Made by a program: the position numbers and the translations under genes. A stretch of 64,000 bases of DNA from Onchocerca volvulus (Eukaryota > Nematoda > Chromadorea > Rhabditida > Onchocercidae): NCBI GenBank assembly GCA_000499405.2, contig HG738138.1, positions 19,445,753-19,509,752 of the forward strand, in the 5' to 3' direction. Below, in pieces: positions 29,001 to 40,585 of this stretch; the stretch's first letter is position 1; each line of letters begins with the position of its first letter. Below the pieces are notes generated by a model. It saw nothing but the letters and a program-made list of their open reading frames with translations. It was not told where the DNA came from and did no database searches.

Positions 29001-32000
29001 AGCTGATGATGACAAAAAACGAATTCTGGAATTAGAATTAGAAAATAGGAAACTGAGAACAAAACTTGAGAGTCCTAAGTAAGAATTTTTAATTTTCTAT
29101 AATTGAAATTTCAATTAAGAAATTTTCCCATTGATGATTTCAATTAAGTTATTTTATTTAAAATTATATGTTCGAGTTTTCGTGTCGAAGCTTTTGTAAT
29201 ACAAGATTTCAACACGAAAAATCAAAGACAGAAATTGCTGGATGCTTGATAGGATGTAGAACTTGCATCGTTTATACATATATCGAAAATTTGAGGTATA
29301 ATCTCATTGAATTTCATTTGAATGAAATTTTGTAAATGATAGTTGAGGATTTTCTGCTAAATGAGAAACTAAAGACCGAAAATTTCTTCATTAGTTCCAC
29401 ACAATAAATTGAAATATTTTCAAAACCTTTATATTTAGTATGTTCGAAGAATCCCGTGAAATTCATGCGAAATTGTTGCGAATTGAGATAGAACTATCGA
29501 AAAAGAAGGAGGAATGCGGAGTGTTAAGTCAACAAGTTCAGGAGCTTCAAATAACTTTGTCACAAGTTACTTCACAGTACCAGAAGGTATTTTTCTTGCT
29601 ATTCTTATTTATTAAATTATTGATGGGCAGACTAATGAACGGATGAAGAAGTTTTATCAAACTGAATCACTTGCATTAAGCGTTTTAAGAGACTTATGGA
29701 TTTTACGAAACTTACATTAGTATCATTTGCAGACATATAGCAGAAAGCAAAATTAAGGTTGTTATGCAACAAATCATTTTTGTAAGAATATTACACTATA
29801 TATAACTGTCAATTTTAAATGTATACAAATGATGATTTCATACTATTTCATTCTGTGGAAGGAATCATAAATATAGAATTGGCTATTTTTTGAAATGCTT
29901 TAATTGCATCTTATTTTGCAAGAAATTTTCAGGCTTGCGATTTATGCAATACATTGGCAATGGAACGGGATTTAGCGCAACAAAATTTGCAGGAAGCAAG
30001 AAAAAAATTTTCCGATTTTCAAAAGGATTTTCAATTTGAGCTGAAAAATGACCTTTCTAAAAAGGTTAGCTCCTCAATAATGCCATAATTCCTTAAACGG
30101 AATTAATGAATTTTATAGATTTTTGGACACAAAAATATAAGAAGAGTTTATGTAACATCTTTCTTTGCTCATCAAACCCTTATCAGAAATAAATGTTTTA
30201 GTAGAGGTTTTGGTTCCGTCAGCATATCACGTTTCAGGTTAGTATTTCAGGAAGGATTTTATAGGTTTCGGAGTTGCAAGAAACTTTGAAAGCTAAAGAG
30301 AGGGTAATTAATTGCTTACGAGAGGCGAAAGTTCAAACAGACGAAAATCTTCGAAAAACAGTCGAAATATCAACAAGTGATATGGAGGAGCTGAAGAATA
30401 AATTGCAACAAGCAGAACAAACTGCATGCGATTTGGAAAAGCAAAAGAAATTGTATGAGAATGAACGAAACACCCAAAAGGTTCGTCTGTTGAACTATCG
30501 AACTATCGATTTTCAGTATTTATTTCTTGATATTGTTAACAGTGATTTTCATTGTAAATCTATAATTAGTATTTGCTATTTATAATGAAGTGGGTAACAG
30601 TGTTGCTAAAATAATATCAATGATCCAAAATACAAGAATATTAATGATGAATTTTCTGAAGTTTTGCATTTTTAAAATCAACAATAATAAAGTTATTTAT
30701 AGAATCAATCTATTTTGGTTCTAAGAGCTGATTTAAATGTTATTTAAGTTTAACGTTGCTTTTTTTGCATCGATTTCCTATTTAATTATTCATGTAATCA
30801 AAACCAGAAACTCTTTGTCTTCACACATGACATTTATTCTTCGTCGCATTTCTTTTGGATTGAACTCGATCTTATAAAATTGTTTTGAATCCAGGCGATT
30901 AATGAACAACTTGAAGAGCGCATCGAAGAGAATAGGCTGCAAGTGATAAATATGGAAAATATTCAAAAAAAGCTAGAAGCCTGTGAAAGAACGGTAATGG
31001 AAAGTCGAAGTCGCGTGAACGAACTGGAAAGTGAAAATCGACAGCTTAATCAGCAGGTGCTCTTTTGCAACAATTATTTGATAGTTTTAAGTTCGTTGAG
31101 TTGTCCTTACCAAATAATTTTTTTTCCTAAATTAAAAACTAAAATTTCGAGATTAATTAATTGACTGAAGATCATTTAATCGATTTTTCTAATAGTCTTT
31201 CTTCTTAATCCTTTATGCATGATCCAATAAAATGGTTATTATTGCTACATTTTAGAATTTTAAAATACTGTATAAAGTCATTGAAACTCGAAATTAACCC
31301 TAAAACTTTGGATTCCGAAAATTCAATTCTACTTCAAGACTTGTTAAACTCAGCCAAAATAAATATCTAAATTTAATTTGAAATTTCGGATTTATGCAAC
31401 ATAATATTGGAAGAAAATCTGATATTTTTGAAAATGTCCAATGTAATTCTGTCTCATTTCAAAGTATTCAATAACAATGTTATCAAATCAGTTCACTTAT
31501 AGCTTGAATTGGAACTCAAAAAGATGGATCGATTGCGAGAGGATCTAGTAGCTGCGAAATCACGATGTAGTGATCTGATATCACGACTGCGTTCCATTTG
31601 TGTATCGATTCAGTTGAACGGTGGTAAATGTGAGATTCAAATGATGCAGTCCATTGATGATGATGGTGATAATGATGATGATCAAAAGATTTTTGAAATC
31701 ATCGACGATGTCATCATGAAAGCACTCACAGCTGCAAGACGAGAAGCTGATGCTCTAAGACTGCAGCAACATGCACAAATTGCTGAGTTAAATGATCTTA
31801 AAGAGGATATCGAACGATTGAGGTTTACTGAAGTCTTTTCTTCGAAATTCAATAATTATTATGGAACTTAACTAAATTTGTATTCACATTCAAGATATTT
31901 TTTGTCCAAACTCCTTGCAAACTTTTTCTTAGAATTTAAATTTCATCGTTTACTTAAGGCATTCACAATCTTTTACAGACTGAAGTAGATGATGATTAAC

Positions 32001-35000
32001 TTCATTTTCTTATTGAATTAGATAAATTTCTCAGTAATTTTCCTAATAAGATTTATTTTCTTAGCAAATCCCTCAGTTTTTTTTAGTCTAAATATTTATT
32101 TAATAAATAATTCATCAATAAGTTTAAAGCAGTTAAGGTTAATTATATTTCCATTTTTTGCAAAATCTTCCATCTATGGCCTCTATTTCAAACTTCCTTG
32201 ACACTTTTACTGAGTTTTGTTAGCATTAAAAGTTACATTTAAGATATTAAAAGTCATTATATATATATATATATACAATTTTCGATTCTTTTAGTTCATA
32301 TCTAATGCTCAAAAAATTTTTGTGTTTATAATCCACATAGTTAGTTACTTATTTGAGAAAATTTAATTATTTCACTTTTAATTTTGAAATCGTTCCCTTC
32401 TTAAAAGATTAATATTTTCTGTTTTAAATTGTAAATTAAATTTAAGAAATTCATATTTGTTTTATTTAAATGAAATATGCTAGAAAATGAATAAGAACGA
32501 ATATACACTGTAAAATTTATACTAAAATCAAATATCATTCCTAGAACCATTCTATCGTCCTTTCAAGAATTTGCGGTAAACACTGTCTGCCCACAGTCTT
32601 CTGACCACTGTGTGGTAGTATTGTTTACATTTCCTCATGCAATCAATGAATGTTATATCAATCGTAGTTTATTATTCTTCTTATTGACTTAAGGAAATCT
32701 TATTGCATAGCCATTTATATTTCAATCGAAAGTCTTCCTAAATTAATTCTGCATGTCTTCTAATTAGCATCTCCAAGTGACTAATGATAAGCTGCTTGAT
32801 GGCCCATGCAAGATGATTAGAGCAAATAGCAAAAGTTATCAGCGAAATGATAATTTCCCTACTACTCATTTAATTCTGTCCATCTTTTTATCAACATCTC
32901 CGTGACTGATCAACAAGCAATACCCTTCACAGATTTTATTACTTGAATGTATCTTTTCTATTATAATTTCTTTATCATTATAAATGATTTCGTATATACT
33001 TTCGATCTCCTCAAATTTTCCTTTTTTAACTGAAAATACAAACGTGCTGTTCATTCTTCGATGCATATGATCAATACCCTTTCGCTTACTTTTTTATTAT
33101 TTTTCAAGGTTATTTTTCATAAACCTTAACCAAGAATCATATCATTAATATGGCTAAGTTTAGCTTTTCAAACAAAAATTATTAATTCCGTTGAATTTTC
33201 TTTTTACATCAATTTATATTATTTTCTCTTATATCAATTATCCATAAAAAAATAAAAATTTTCGTCTCTTGATGATCGGACAAGATTATAATCCCGCGCA
33301 TGTGAATATATCATCCGGGATTACTTTCTGTGTACGAATCTATCCCAAATAATATTCACTGATGCGATCACTGAAGAAACCCTGCCTGTCGATAATTGGT
33401 AGTTATTCAGTGATAAAATTTGTGCTTTGCATCCATTACTTTCGAGCTCTGTCCTTCAAACATCGCTACAGATTATTCTGTCCACAAATTTTGACCTTCT
33501 GCACAAAACCACCGTAATCAGTAAATTATCTCCAGCACTCATCAGCAAGTGTTCTGCACTATACTTCCTGTATCAGTCAGTTTCATTTTCTTTGTTACAG
33601 TGATTACATTCGAATAGTCCAGATTGGATAAATTCTGATCCGTTTTTTTCTATCATTATTGACAGATAGCTATCTGACTCGATTCTTACCCCTCATGAGA
33701 TTGCGGCCTTAATCACTTTTTCCACTGCCTATTATTCAAGTTGACAAGCCCTTTAAGTAGTAACTTTCTAAGTAGCAACTTCCCTTTAAGCAACAACTTT
33801 CTGATATAACGATTGGAAAACAGGTGAAAGTTACTGTGTCATGTTTTTCAACCAGTAAATGGATGACTTTGTCTCTCACTTTAGAAAAATCTTTCAGATT
33901 TACACTTTTTTTGTGTTACGACACTTGAATTTTTTTTTTAAATGGAACGATTGTAATGATATTGTTGTCTAATTGTTTGCAACGACTATCATAAATAATT
34001 ACAATAAGTTTATCACTAAATAAACTTTTAGGCGATCGGAAAGCGATCTAAACGAAAGTGATGATCGTTTACGCCAGTTGACTACAGAAAATAGAAATAT
34101 CAAAGAGCAGGTATACATTATGAGTTGTAATAATGAGGCTTGTGTTATTTAGAAAAATCATAAATTCAGCAGCAGAAAAGGAAAATAAAATTTTGCAATT
34201 GCAGGTATTTCTTTTGCAAGAACGAATTCGTGAAATGCAGCAGGAAAATTCATCGAAATGTAGTGAAGTGACATCATTGAAAAGGGAATTGGAAGAATTG
34301 CAGCAAAATTCCGTAAGATATTTGCATATTTCATTTATAGCATAGATTTCTGGCTTATAATTTATAACTTAGAATTGCAATTTGCAAGTTGTAATTTAAA
34401 TCCAAAATCATTGCGGTCATTTGTGTAATTGTAGATGGCGTCTAATGTCCTGAAGTTTGCAACTCTGCTAATTTATAGTTTTATTCATGTAGCCTTGTTT
34501 AGAGTATCTCATCACCCCATTTTGTTCCTTTCTTTTCAACATAATTATGTACATCTTCAATTTTGAATATTTGGGAAGACATTACAATTTGTTCATAGCT
34601 ACCGTTTTTTCTAAACAACAATTTATATTTCATCAAAACTAAAGTAAGCAGAAGAATGGTTAAGAAATGTTAATAGGAAGGGACTAGTCACATATACACA
34701 TGAATTTTAAATTAATAAATTAGATACATAATGGTCTAATTAAGCTTTATCAGAGTTTTCAAGAAAGCAATAACAGTGAATGTATCTACAGGTTGCGTAA
34801 ATTAATGATCATAATGATTATGCATTTGCAGTGGTTTTCCTTCTCCATCAATTCTTCACAAATCATTATGACTTTAATAGCGATTATTGTACCATACTTA
34901 CGCTAGTTATCACTACTATCATTAATAATGATCTGTGAAGAAGTTTATGTAAATGAGAGAAAGGAGGATCTCTGAGCAGGCAAATTATTATGCATCCAAC

Positions 35001-35689
35001 ATTTCATCATCCTTATCAACAACATTATCACATCTCTATTATTATTATATAATCATTAATCATTTTTATCGTTGTTTGCTTTCTAATTATAAATCTGAAA
35101 AGTCATTTACATACTTAATTTAACACTTATTAACACCTAGGTTTGAACTGTATTTTGATTTTATTCAATTATCCATCTCTTTTCTTGTATGGATTGTTAT
35201 ACATTTGCTAGCCACTTTGAAGTTTTGTCGGGAGTTTTGTATTGGGGATTAATAGATCTTTGCCATAAGAACATTCTCTTCCTATCTTTTTTTTTGTGAT
35301 AAATGGATGCTATTGGAAAAAACTTTTTTTTTTTAATTTTTGTTAATTTTAGGCAAATCGCAGTAAATTGCATACTGAACTTGCCAAGCTTCAAGTTTCC
35401 GTGCGAAATCGTCAGCTTCAGGTTTGTTTTTACTATATCGAATCTGGTTGTCGTGGATGTCGATAAAATTGATAGAAATTACTAAGAATTTTAAAACTGC
35501 CAAAATTTGATTCACTGCAGGAAGAGCTATTGAGACAAGATAATGTGGAAATGCAAAAACAGCTTAAAATTTATGAAGAGGAAAAATTAGCCACAAAAAC
35601 TGACTTCGTAAGTTCTGAATTTATGAATTTACCCACATTTATGATTTTTTCGCTCCGCTTTTATGGTTCAATTCTTTTTGTGTTTTTTT

Positions 35690-35766
<77 letters not shown>

Positions 35767-38700
35767 GAATTCATCTCATTTGGCTATTTTTAAAAAACTC
35801 TTCCTTTTTATTGCTTTTAGATATTGTGTTAAGTAGAAAATAAATTCATCTTTCAGGAATCGCTACAATCAATGCATAATGCACTGCTAATGGATCATGA
35901 TCGTCTTCAAACATTGCATGATATGCTTAGTGCTGATTATGATCGCGCGAAATATGATAACACATTATTAAATATCAAATTAAAGAATCAAAAAGTATAC
36001 TTCTGAAACAATCAAATGTAGAAGTTTTATATAGTCTTAGTGCTCAATGCGGCAATTTTTCAGTATATTCAAGGAAGGCTTGGAGGACGGGGAATAGGAA
36101 AACTTAATTTACCTTTTTTAATATTATAGGGAACTGCCGAAGAAGTTTTAAACGAACGACGACAATTCGAGGAATTGAAGTTAGCACTTGCAGAGGAACG
36201 CGAACGACATGATCATGAGATACGGCTTATGCGAAATGATATGATAGCATTACGTAATAATTATGAACAAATACGGTGGGTGTTTTTGAGGTTAATTAGA
36301 AGTTTTTAAAACCAGATTTAGCTTATTTCTCTACTTAAAATCAGATTTGGATTTACTTCTCATTTCAAAATCGAATTTGCAGGAAAGATAATATTTCCTT
36401 GACACGTAATACAGAACTTAGTCAGGACGAGTTACGGAAACTTCGATTTGCTGAGCAAAATCAACGCACAATTAGTGGACATTTAACAGCACAAATCGAT
36501 GATTTACAGCGAAAATTACAAGCTCAGAATTTAGAAATTACAGAATTACTTCAGAAAATTGAGGTGCAAATATAGCTTGCACTAAATTTCTTCCCTAATT
36601 TTAAATTCTTACAATTCTTTCAAATGATATAAATTATGTGCTTTAGTTTAAAATGATGAAATTTATGATTAATAACAAATTTATTGTTATGAGATTAGCC
36701 TGAAGATGTATGGAGATAGCTTTAAGACAGGCTATTCACCTGGTAACTTTTCTAGTCTTCCAACTCTTTTTTTTTCAACTGTTTCCACTTTCAGTTGCTT
36801 ACACATTTGAACAAAACACTGGACGAAGAAAATCAGACTCTGGATCGGCAGATTAATCATCTCTTGGCACAAAATCAAGATCTTGCGCAAACATTGAACG
36901 ATAAGGAAATCTATTATAATGCACAAAAAGATTTTCAGGTTCTACTGAAAATGAATTAATACTTTTCATTTCATTTCTCTTCTCCAGTCTATGTTCCACT
37001 CTTTCTGAAATTTCATTTAAGCCCGTAATTTTAACCCGTTATGTAAGAATTCAAACAAAATTTGTAGTTTTTTTTTTATTTTTTTTTTCGTAGGAGAAAT
37101 CTATCTTACAGGAGAAATTGTCATCGTTGAGAAATCACAAAGAACAATTGGGAAGAAAAATAATGGAACGATATCATATTTTGGAAAATAAAAAAATAGC
37201 AACCAAAGAGGAGCCGACATTTGTGGAAGGGACCGCCAAAGCGCTCATTTCCAAGGTATATATTAATCCGATAATGTAATGATGATAGTGACGACGGTGA
37301 TACTACCTTTATTTTTTCATGGACAACCTTGAAATTAAATAATTTTTATAAATTTTCCTTTGAATATCTCTCAGCAGAATCAAAAAGTGGAATACATATC
37401 TATTATTTTCTATTAAATAAGTTATTTTTGAATTGATATCTAGAGAAACAAAACTCGGGATTTTCAAGAACTTTAAAAAAAAGTTTTCAGCAAGAATTTA
37501 TTAAAATTTTCGAAGTTAATTTCATTCCTATCTCTGCTTTTACTAGTTTGGGCCTAAATTCATCGATTTTTATTACAGAATCCTGGACCATATAAATGGT
37601 CGATGAACGATTGCGACAGCAATGATATATTTTCTGCCGAAAAGTTTGTGAATGGTGATTCTACCGGCGAAAGTACCGCTTATCCGACAGCGGAATCGTT
37701 GACAATGACAGCTGCGAAACGGGATTCGCTAATTTCTGCAAATGGTCAGTTAACGATGAAATATCAGAATCACTGCATGGAATCAGTCGTTCGAGATAAT
37801 TGTAGCAGCAATTTCAACAATGTTTTATATCTTTATTCCAAGAAAACTGCAAATGAAAGTCCACCCTTAGATGAGCGTTCTCATATAAAAAATCATTCAG
37901 CAGCCTTTCAATCTCATATTAATACTCCCGAGATCGTCCTTTCTTTTAATTCCTCATCCAGGGATCATACTTCAAGATCAGATAGGCCTAGAAGCTTTTA
38001 TGATAATGTTTGTTAGAAACTTCAGATTTTTTCTTTATTATAAAGATAATGATAGAGTTAATTTTACTAATCAATACAAATTAACTATGATAATTTATCA
38101 TATCTAAATTTCTTTCTCTTCATAGTTACTACCCCGATTTTCTAAAAAAGTGGATGATATCTCTGACAAGATCTGAAACTGATATGTCTTTTATTTCAAA
38201 GTGCGTTCTCGGACATCTTGCTCGTTTTTGTATAGTGCGCATCCACTTTGCATATTTATTGTTTAACATCTGTGTTCAAATTATTTGATTCTACTTTAAA
38301 TTTCATTTTGAAATCCATGGCGATGATATTTTTAGAATCGAAAAAGATGAAACGTGAAGAATTTCTAAATTTTCTGCAATTATAAATCCTGCTGCATGAT
38401 GTGGAGTTTAATATTATATCACGTCATATTTCCTTGCTACATTATCATTTTTTTTATAGTTTTTTTTTTGCTTTGTTTGCACTTTCGAATTCATTTCCCT
38501 GCATGCATGCAGAAGTTGCCTGCACTCATTTGTTATGTTATTTGTTATTCGTCTTATTTGTTGAAACAACACGAGAGAAGATTATCTTAAATCCTCATAG
38601 CAACATTGTATATTTTAATCATCTAAATGAGAAAGAACTAATTGTTCAGGGTCAAGGGCCAGGGGAAAAGATATGCAGGGTGAGCTGAAAATTGAAGTAA

Positions 38701-40585
38701 GATTAGTCGTACATTACTGTATGATATCTCTATTGTACTATATAGCATATGCAAATATCTTATTTTATACTTCTTATTCCGGTCATTTACATTTGAACAC
38801 TGTATTTTTGCATTTTGTTCAAACGCACTGAATTGGATTTGACCATTGAATAAGTTTGAAAGTCTTCGATTGAATTCCTGTTGCATTGCCGAATCTATTT
38901 TAAAAGTTTCAAAGTTTATTGGTTGAATCTTAGTGAAAAGATTTAGGGATTGAAATTTAAAAATGAACTGGCAAATTTTTCTTAATTAGTACAAGGTGAG
39001 AATTGATATTCTAGAAGGAAAGGTATTGTTATTTTCTCAATTGTTTGTTCGACAGTCAACATTCGATGTTTGTACGGAAAAAACCTATGCTCTAATTTCC
39101 TTTAAAATGAGAAATAAAATGATTTATAAGCGCATGACTTGCTTACTCACTTTTTCATGCCTGAGGCACTTACCGTATGCAAGGTGCAAACGTCTAAGTC
39201 ACTTGGCCACATTCAGCCAAAATTCAGCCACTTTCACATTCAGCCAAAACACCGTGTCTCACGCACTATATCGTTTGAGTATTATTTGTTTAAAGTGAGG
39301 ATTGCTTTTGTGGAAATTGATTTGATTTTCACTATTGCGCTATTTCAAATTAGCATCTAGTAAGACCTTACTGGCTCATTATCCGATCATTTGCAATTAA
39401 TAATATACTTCCTGTCATTAAACTATTATGCATTAATTGTTGCATTACTTATTTTGTCTTAATTTTAGTTATTGAAAATGCCTTAAATCCCAGTGGTTTA
39501 TTAGCTTGCTTCAAGATTCTTTTTCCAAGAAATAAAAAAGTATGCCTTATTTAGGATACTGTGCAATTCCAGATGATCAGCCTTGCAGTTCATCTGATGA
39601 ACTAACACTTATCAGCAAGAATTCCGAACTGCGAGAAAATGGTAATGAAAGCAAAATTATTGCATATTTAATATATATTATTTTACAAATGACTTTATAT
39701 GTAATACTCTATGCAATCTATCTTTTGCTATAAATGATTTATTGTAAAATTTATTTACATTTGACTTGAAAAAAGAAAGGAAACTTTCATGTGATGAAAT
39801 TACATCTTTGTTTCAGGATCACAGGCAAGTTTGGATTCCAAGAACAATCCGATGTATTGTTCTCGATCCTTCACGAAAAATGTGTTCCGCGCCGAATATT
39901 CATCAATACGACGTACTGTTCCTCTCAATGAGCGATCCATTGATGTCGTTAGTTTGAATGGTAATGATTTCTGCACTTTCCAAACATTTCAGTATTAACG
40001 ACTCTTGAAAATGATAAATTGAAATGAATTTCAAAATTTGTTTTCTTTAGGTTCTGAACGTGGCGTAGATGTACCCTCCCCAATCCATTCCCTACCACCA
40101 CGTCCTCCATCTCGATCAATTTCCATCGATCGATCCTCGCAGAATAGACCACCTCCTCCAACATATCAATCAAAAAATTGTATAATACAGCCAGCAGTTA
40201 GCAATAAACCACCGCCGCCACCATATAAAAGCCGAGTTATGGTAAGATTATCAGAAAATTTGAAAAAAGTAAACTGTATGATTTATGTTATCATTCCCTG
40301 ATATGAAACTGGGACGGACTATATGCGATTAAAATAACGTATTTGCTTTCGGAATTTCAGACGCCCACAAAACAGATTACCGAATTTTCGCCGAAAGCAA
40401 CATCAACACCCAAACTAGAGCACAGTGAGTCCGAGACGTATCCGGAAGATGAAAAAAGAAGTGCCGTTTGCGATAGGACGGAACGGAATGAGAAGACAAG
40501 AAGTATCTATGAGAATGTTGATCACAATGATATTTCTCTTAATTCGGAAATTGGTACTGTTTGGTACGAGTATGGATGTGTCTGA
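14005..40585 (+). CDS. grdn-1: Girdin/Daple (CCDC88-family) Hook-domain coiled-coil protein
   Basis: Family role: microtubule- and actin-linked scaffold that couples receptors, G proteins and Dishevelled to polarity and dendrite or cilium organisation. Exons: 14005-14133, 14605-14722, 18746-18815, 24422-24564, 25728-25880, 26154-26241, 26362-26455, 27639-27792, 28123-28209, 28506-28664, 28840-29078, 29439-29586, 29933-30064, 30265-30480, 30895-31056, 31503-31822, 34032-34110, 34205-34312, 35353-35421, 35521-35607, 35857-35994, 36130-36275, 36383-36563, 36795-36938, 37094-37255, 37579-37744, 39555-39641, 39817-39960, 40051-40241, 40361-40585. All phases agree, giving about 1,450 residues. The first five exons encode a Hook domain, with [11 protein letters not shown] and [13 protein letters not shown] diagnostic of Girdin/Daple rather than Hook1-3. 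[15 protein letters not shown] and [12 protein letters not shown] open the coiled coil. The tail has PPxY motifs and ends EYGCV-stop. The start is uncertain: an 8-nt exon (ATG TTT AG) at 13600-13607 fits the phase. The symbol is given by homology to the C. elegans Girdin gene. Confidence 0.9.
14723..18745 (+). other. 4.0 kb intron in the Hook-domain region of the Girdin-like gene
   Basis: It lies between the exon ending at 14722 and the one beginning at 18746, which join in phase 0 (KFYR|KQLNKL). It is mostly AT-rich. It contains one copy of a diverged repeat (about 15836-15925) and a GC-richer patch near 17395-17475 with TGACCT-like half sites. No further Girdin exon is expected here from the protein alignment. 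Confidence 0.65.
15836..15925 (+). repeat. Diverged dispersed repeat, copy 1
   Basis: About 65 bases match a second copy near 58467-58550 on the same strand at roughly 80% by eye (shared words GAGAATATCCAA, TTGATCAC, ATTCTTTCCTTTGT, CTCGTAGAGA). In this copy an open frame runs from an ATG at about 15822 to a TGA near 15970, with peptide words [17 protein letters not shown]. It is probably a fragment of a mobile or formerly coding element; the family is not recognised. Confidence 0.5.
18816..24421 (+). other. 5.6 kb intron in the Hook-domain region of the Girdin-like gene
   Basis: The flanking exons join as CCTG|AT, giving [10 protein letters not shown]. The intron has a poly(T) run near 19040 and a GC-richer block at about 20090-20340. 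That block contains a minus-strand exon-like segment, described separately. Everything else looks like non-coding AT-rich DNA. Confidence 0.6.
20134..20213 (-). other. Exon-like segment on the minus strand inside a Girdin intron
   Basis: On the minus strand the 80-base block is preceded by a strong acceptor (CCTTTTCAG) and followed by a strong donor (GTAAGC). One frame is open, beginning [14 protein letters not shown]. The block is clearly GC-richer than its surroundings. I do not recognise the peptide and found no partner exon, so it could be a nested gene, a conserved non-coding element or chance. Confidence 0.2.
24640..24656. repeat. Short CA microsatellite
   Basis: A run of CA dinucleotides in the intron after the exon ending at 24564. 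Confidence 0.7.
27559..27584. repeat. TA microsatellite
   Basis: An uninterrupted TA run of about 26 bases, some 55 bases upstream of the exon at 27639 in the Girdin-like gene. Confidence 0.85.
31823..34031 (+). other. 2.2 kb intron within the coiled-coil part of the Girdin-like gene
   Basis: TTGAG|G joins the exons in phase ([12 protein letters not shown]). The DNA is AT-rich with a TA run near 32260-32276. I see no coding exon or RNA gene. Confidence 0.65.
35691..35765 (+). repeat. 75-base homopolymer T tract
   Basis: An unbroken run of T in the intron between exons 35521-35607 and 35857-35994. It is far longer than other T runs in the window. It could be the reverse complement of a retrotransposed poly(A) tail, a slippage-expanded tract or an assembly artefact. 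It makes a meaningless poly-Phe open frame. Confidence 0.95.
37579..38016 (+). CDS. grdn-1: Alternative 3' terminal coding exon of the Girdin-like gene
   Basis: The exon opening at 37579 stays open past the internal donor at 37745 (AATG|GTCAGT) to a TAG at 38014-38016, adding about 90 residues. This tail is rich in Ser, Asn and His and ends in RSFYDNVC. The composition is protein-like and the frame is the gene's own, so a short isoform that ends here is plausible. In the long form, the phase-1 donor at 37745 leads to exon 39555, which is open only in that phase. I see no strong AATAAA just after the stop. The alternative is that the open frame past 37744 is simply retained intron. Confidence 0.5.
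   Translation, partial: NPGPYKWSMNDCDSNDIFSAEKFVNGDSTGESTAYPTAESLTMTAAKRDSLISANGQLTMKYQNHCMESVVRDNCSSNFNNVLYLYSKKTANESPPLDERSHIKNHSAAFQSHINTPEIVLSFNSSSRDHTSRSDRPRSFYDNVC
38650..38679 (+). other. Candidate 30-nt cassette microexon of the Girdin-like gene
   Basis: Flanked by TTGTTCAG and GTGAGC, both good splice sites. Its length is a multiple of three, so it preserves phase 1 between the exons at 37579-37744 and 39555-39641. In phase 1 it would insert ten residues beginning [10 protein letters not shown]. Confidence 0.3.

Noticed and set aside
35530..35793. Open frame with a long poly-Phe run
   Set aside because: Produced by the 75-base T tract running out of the real exon 35521-35607.
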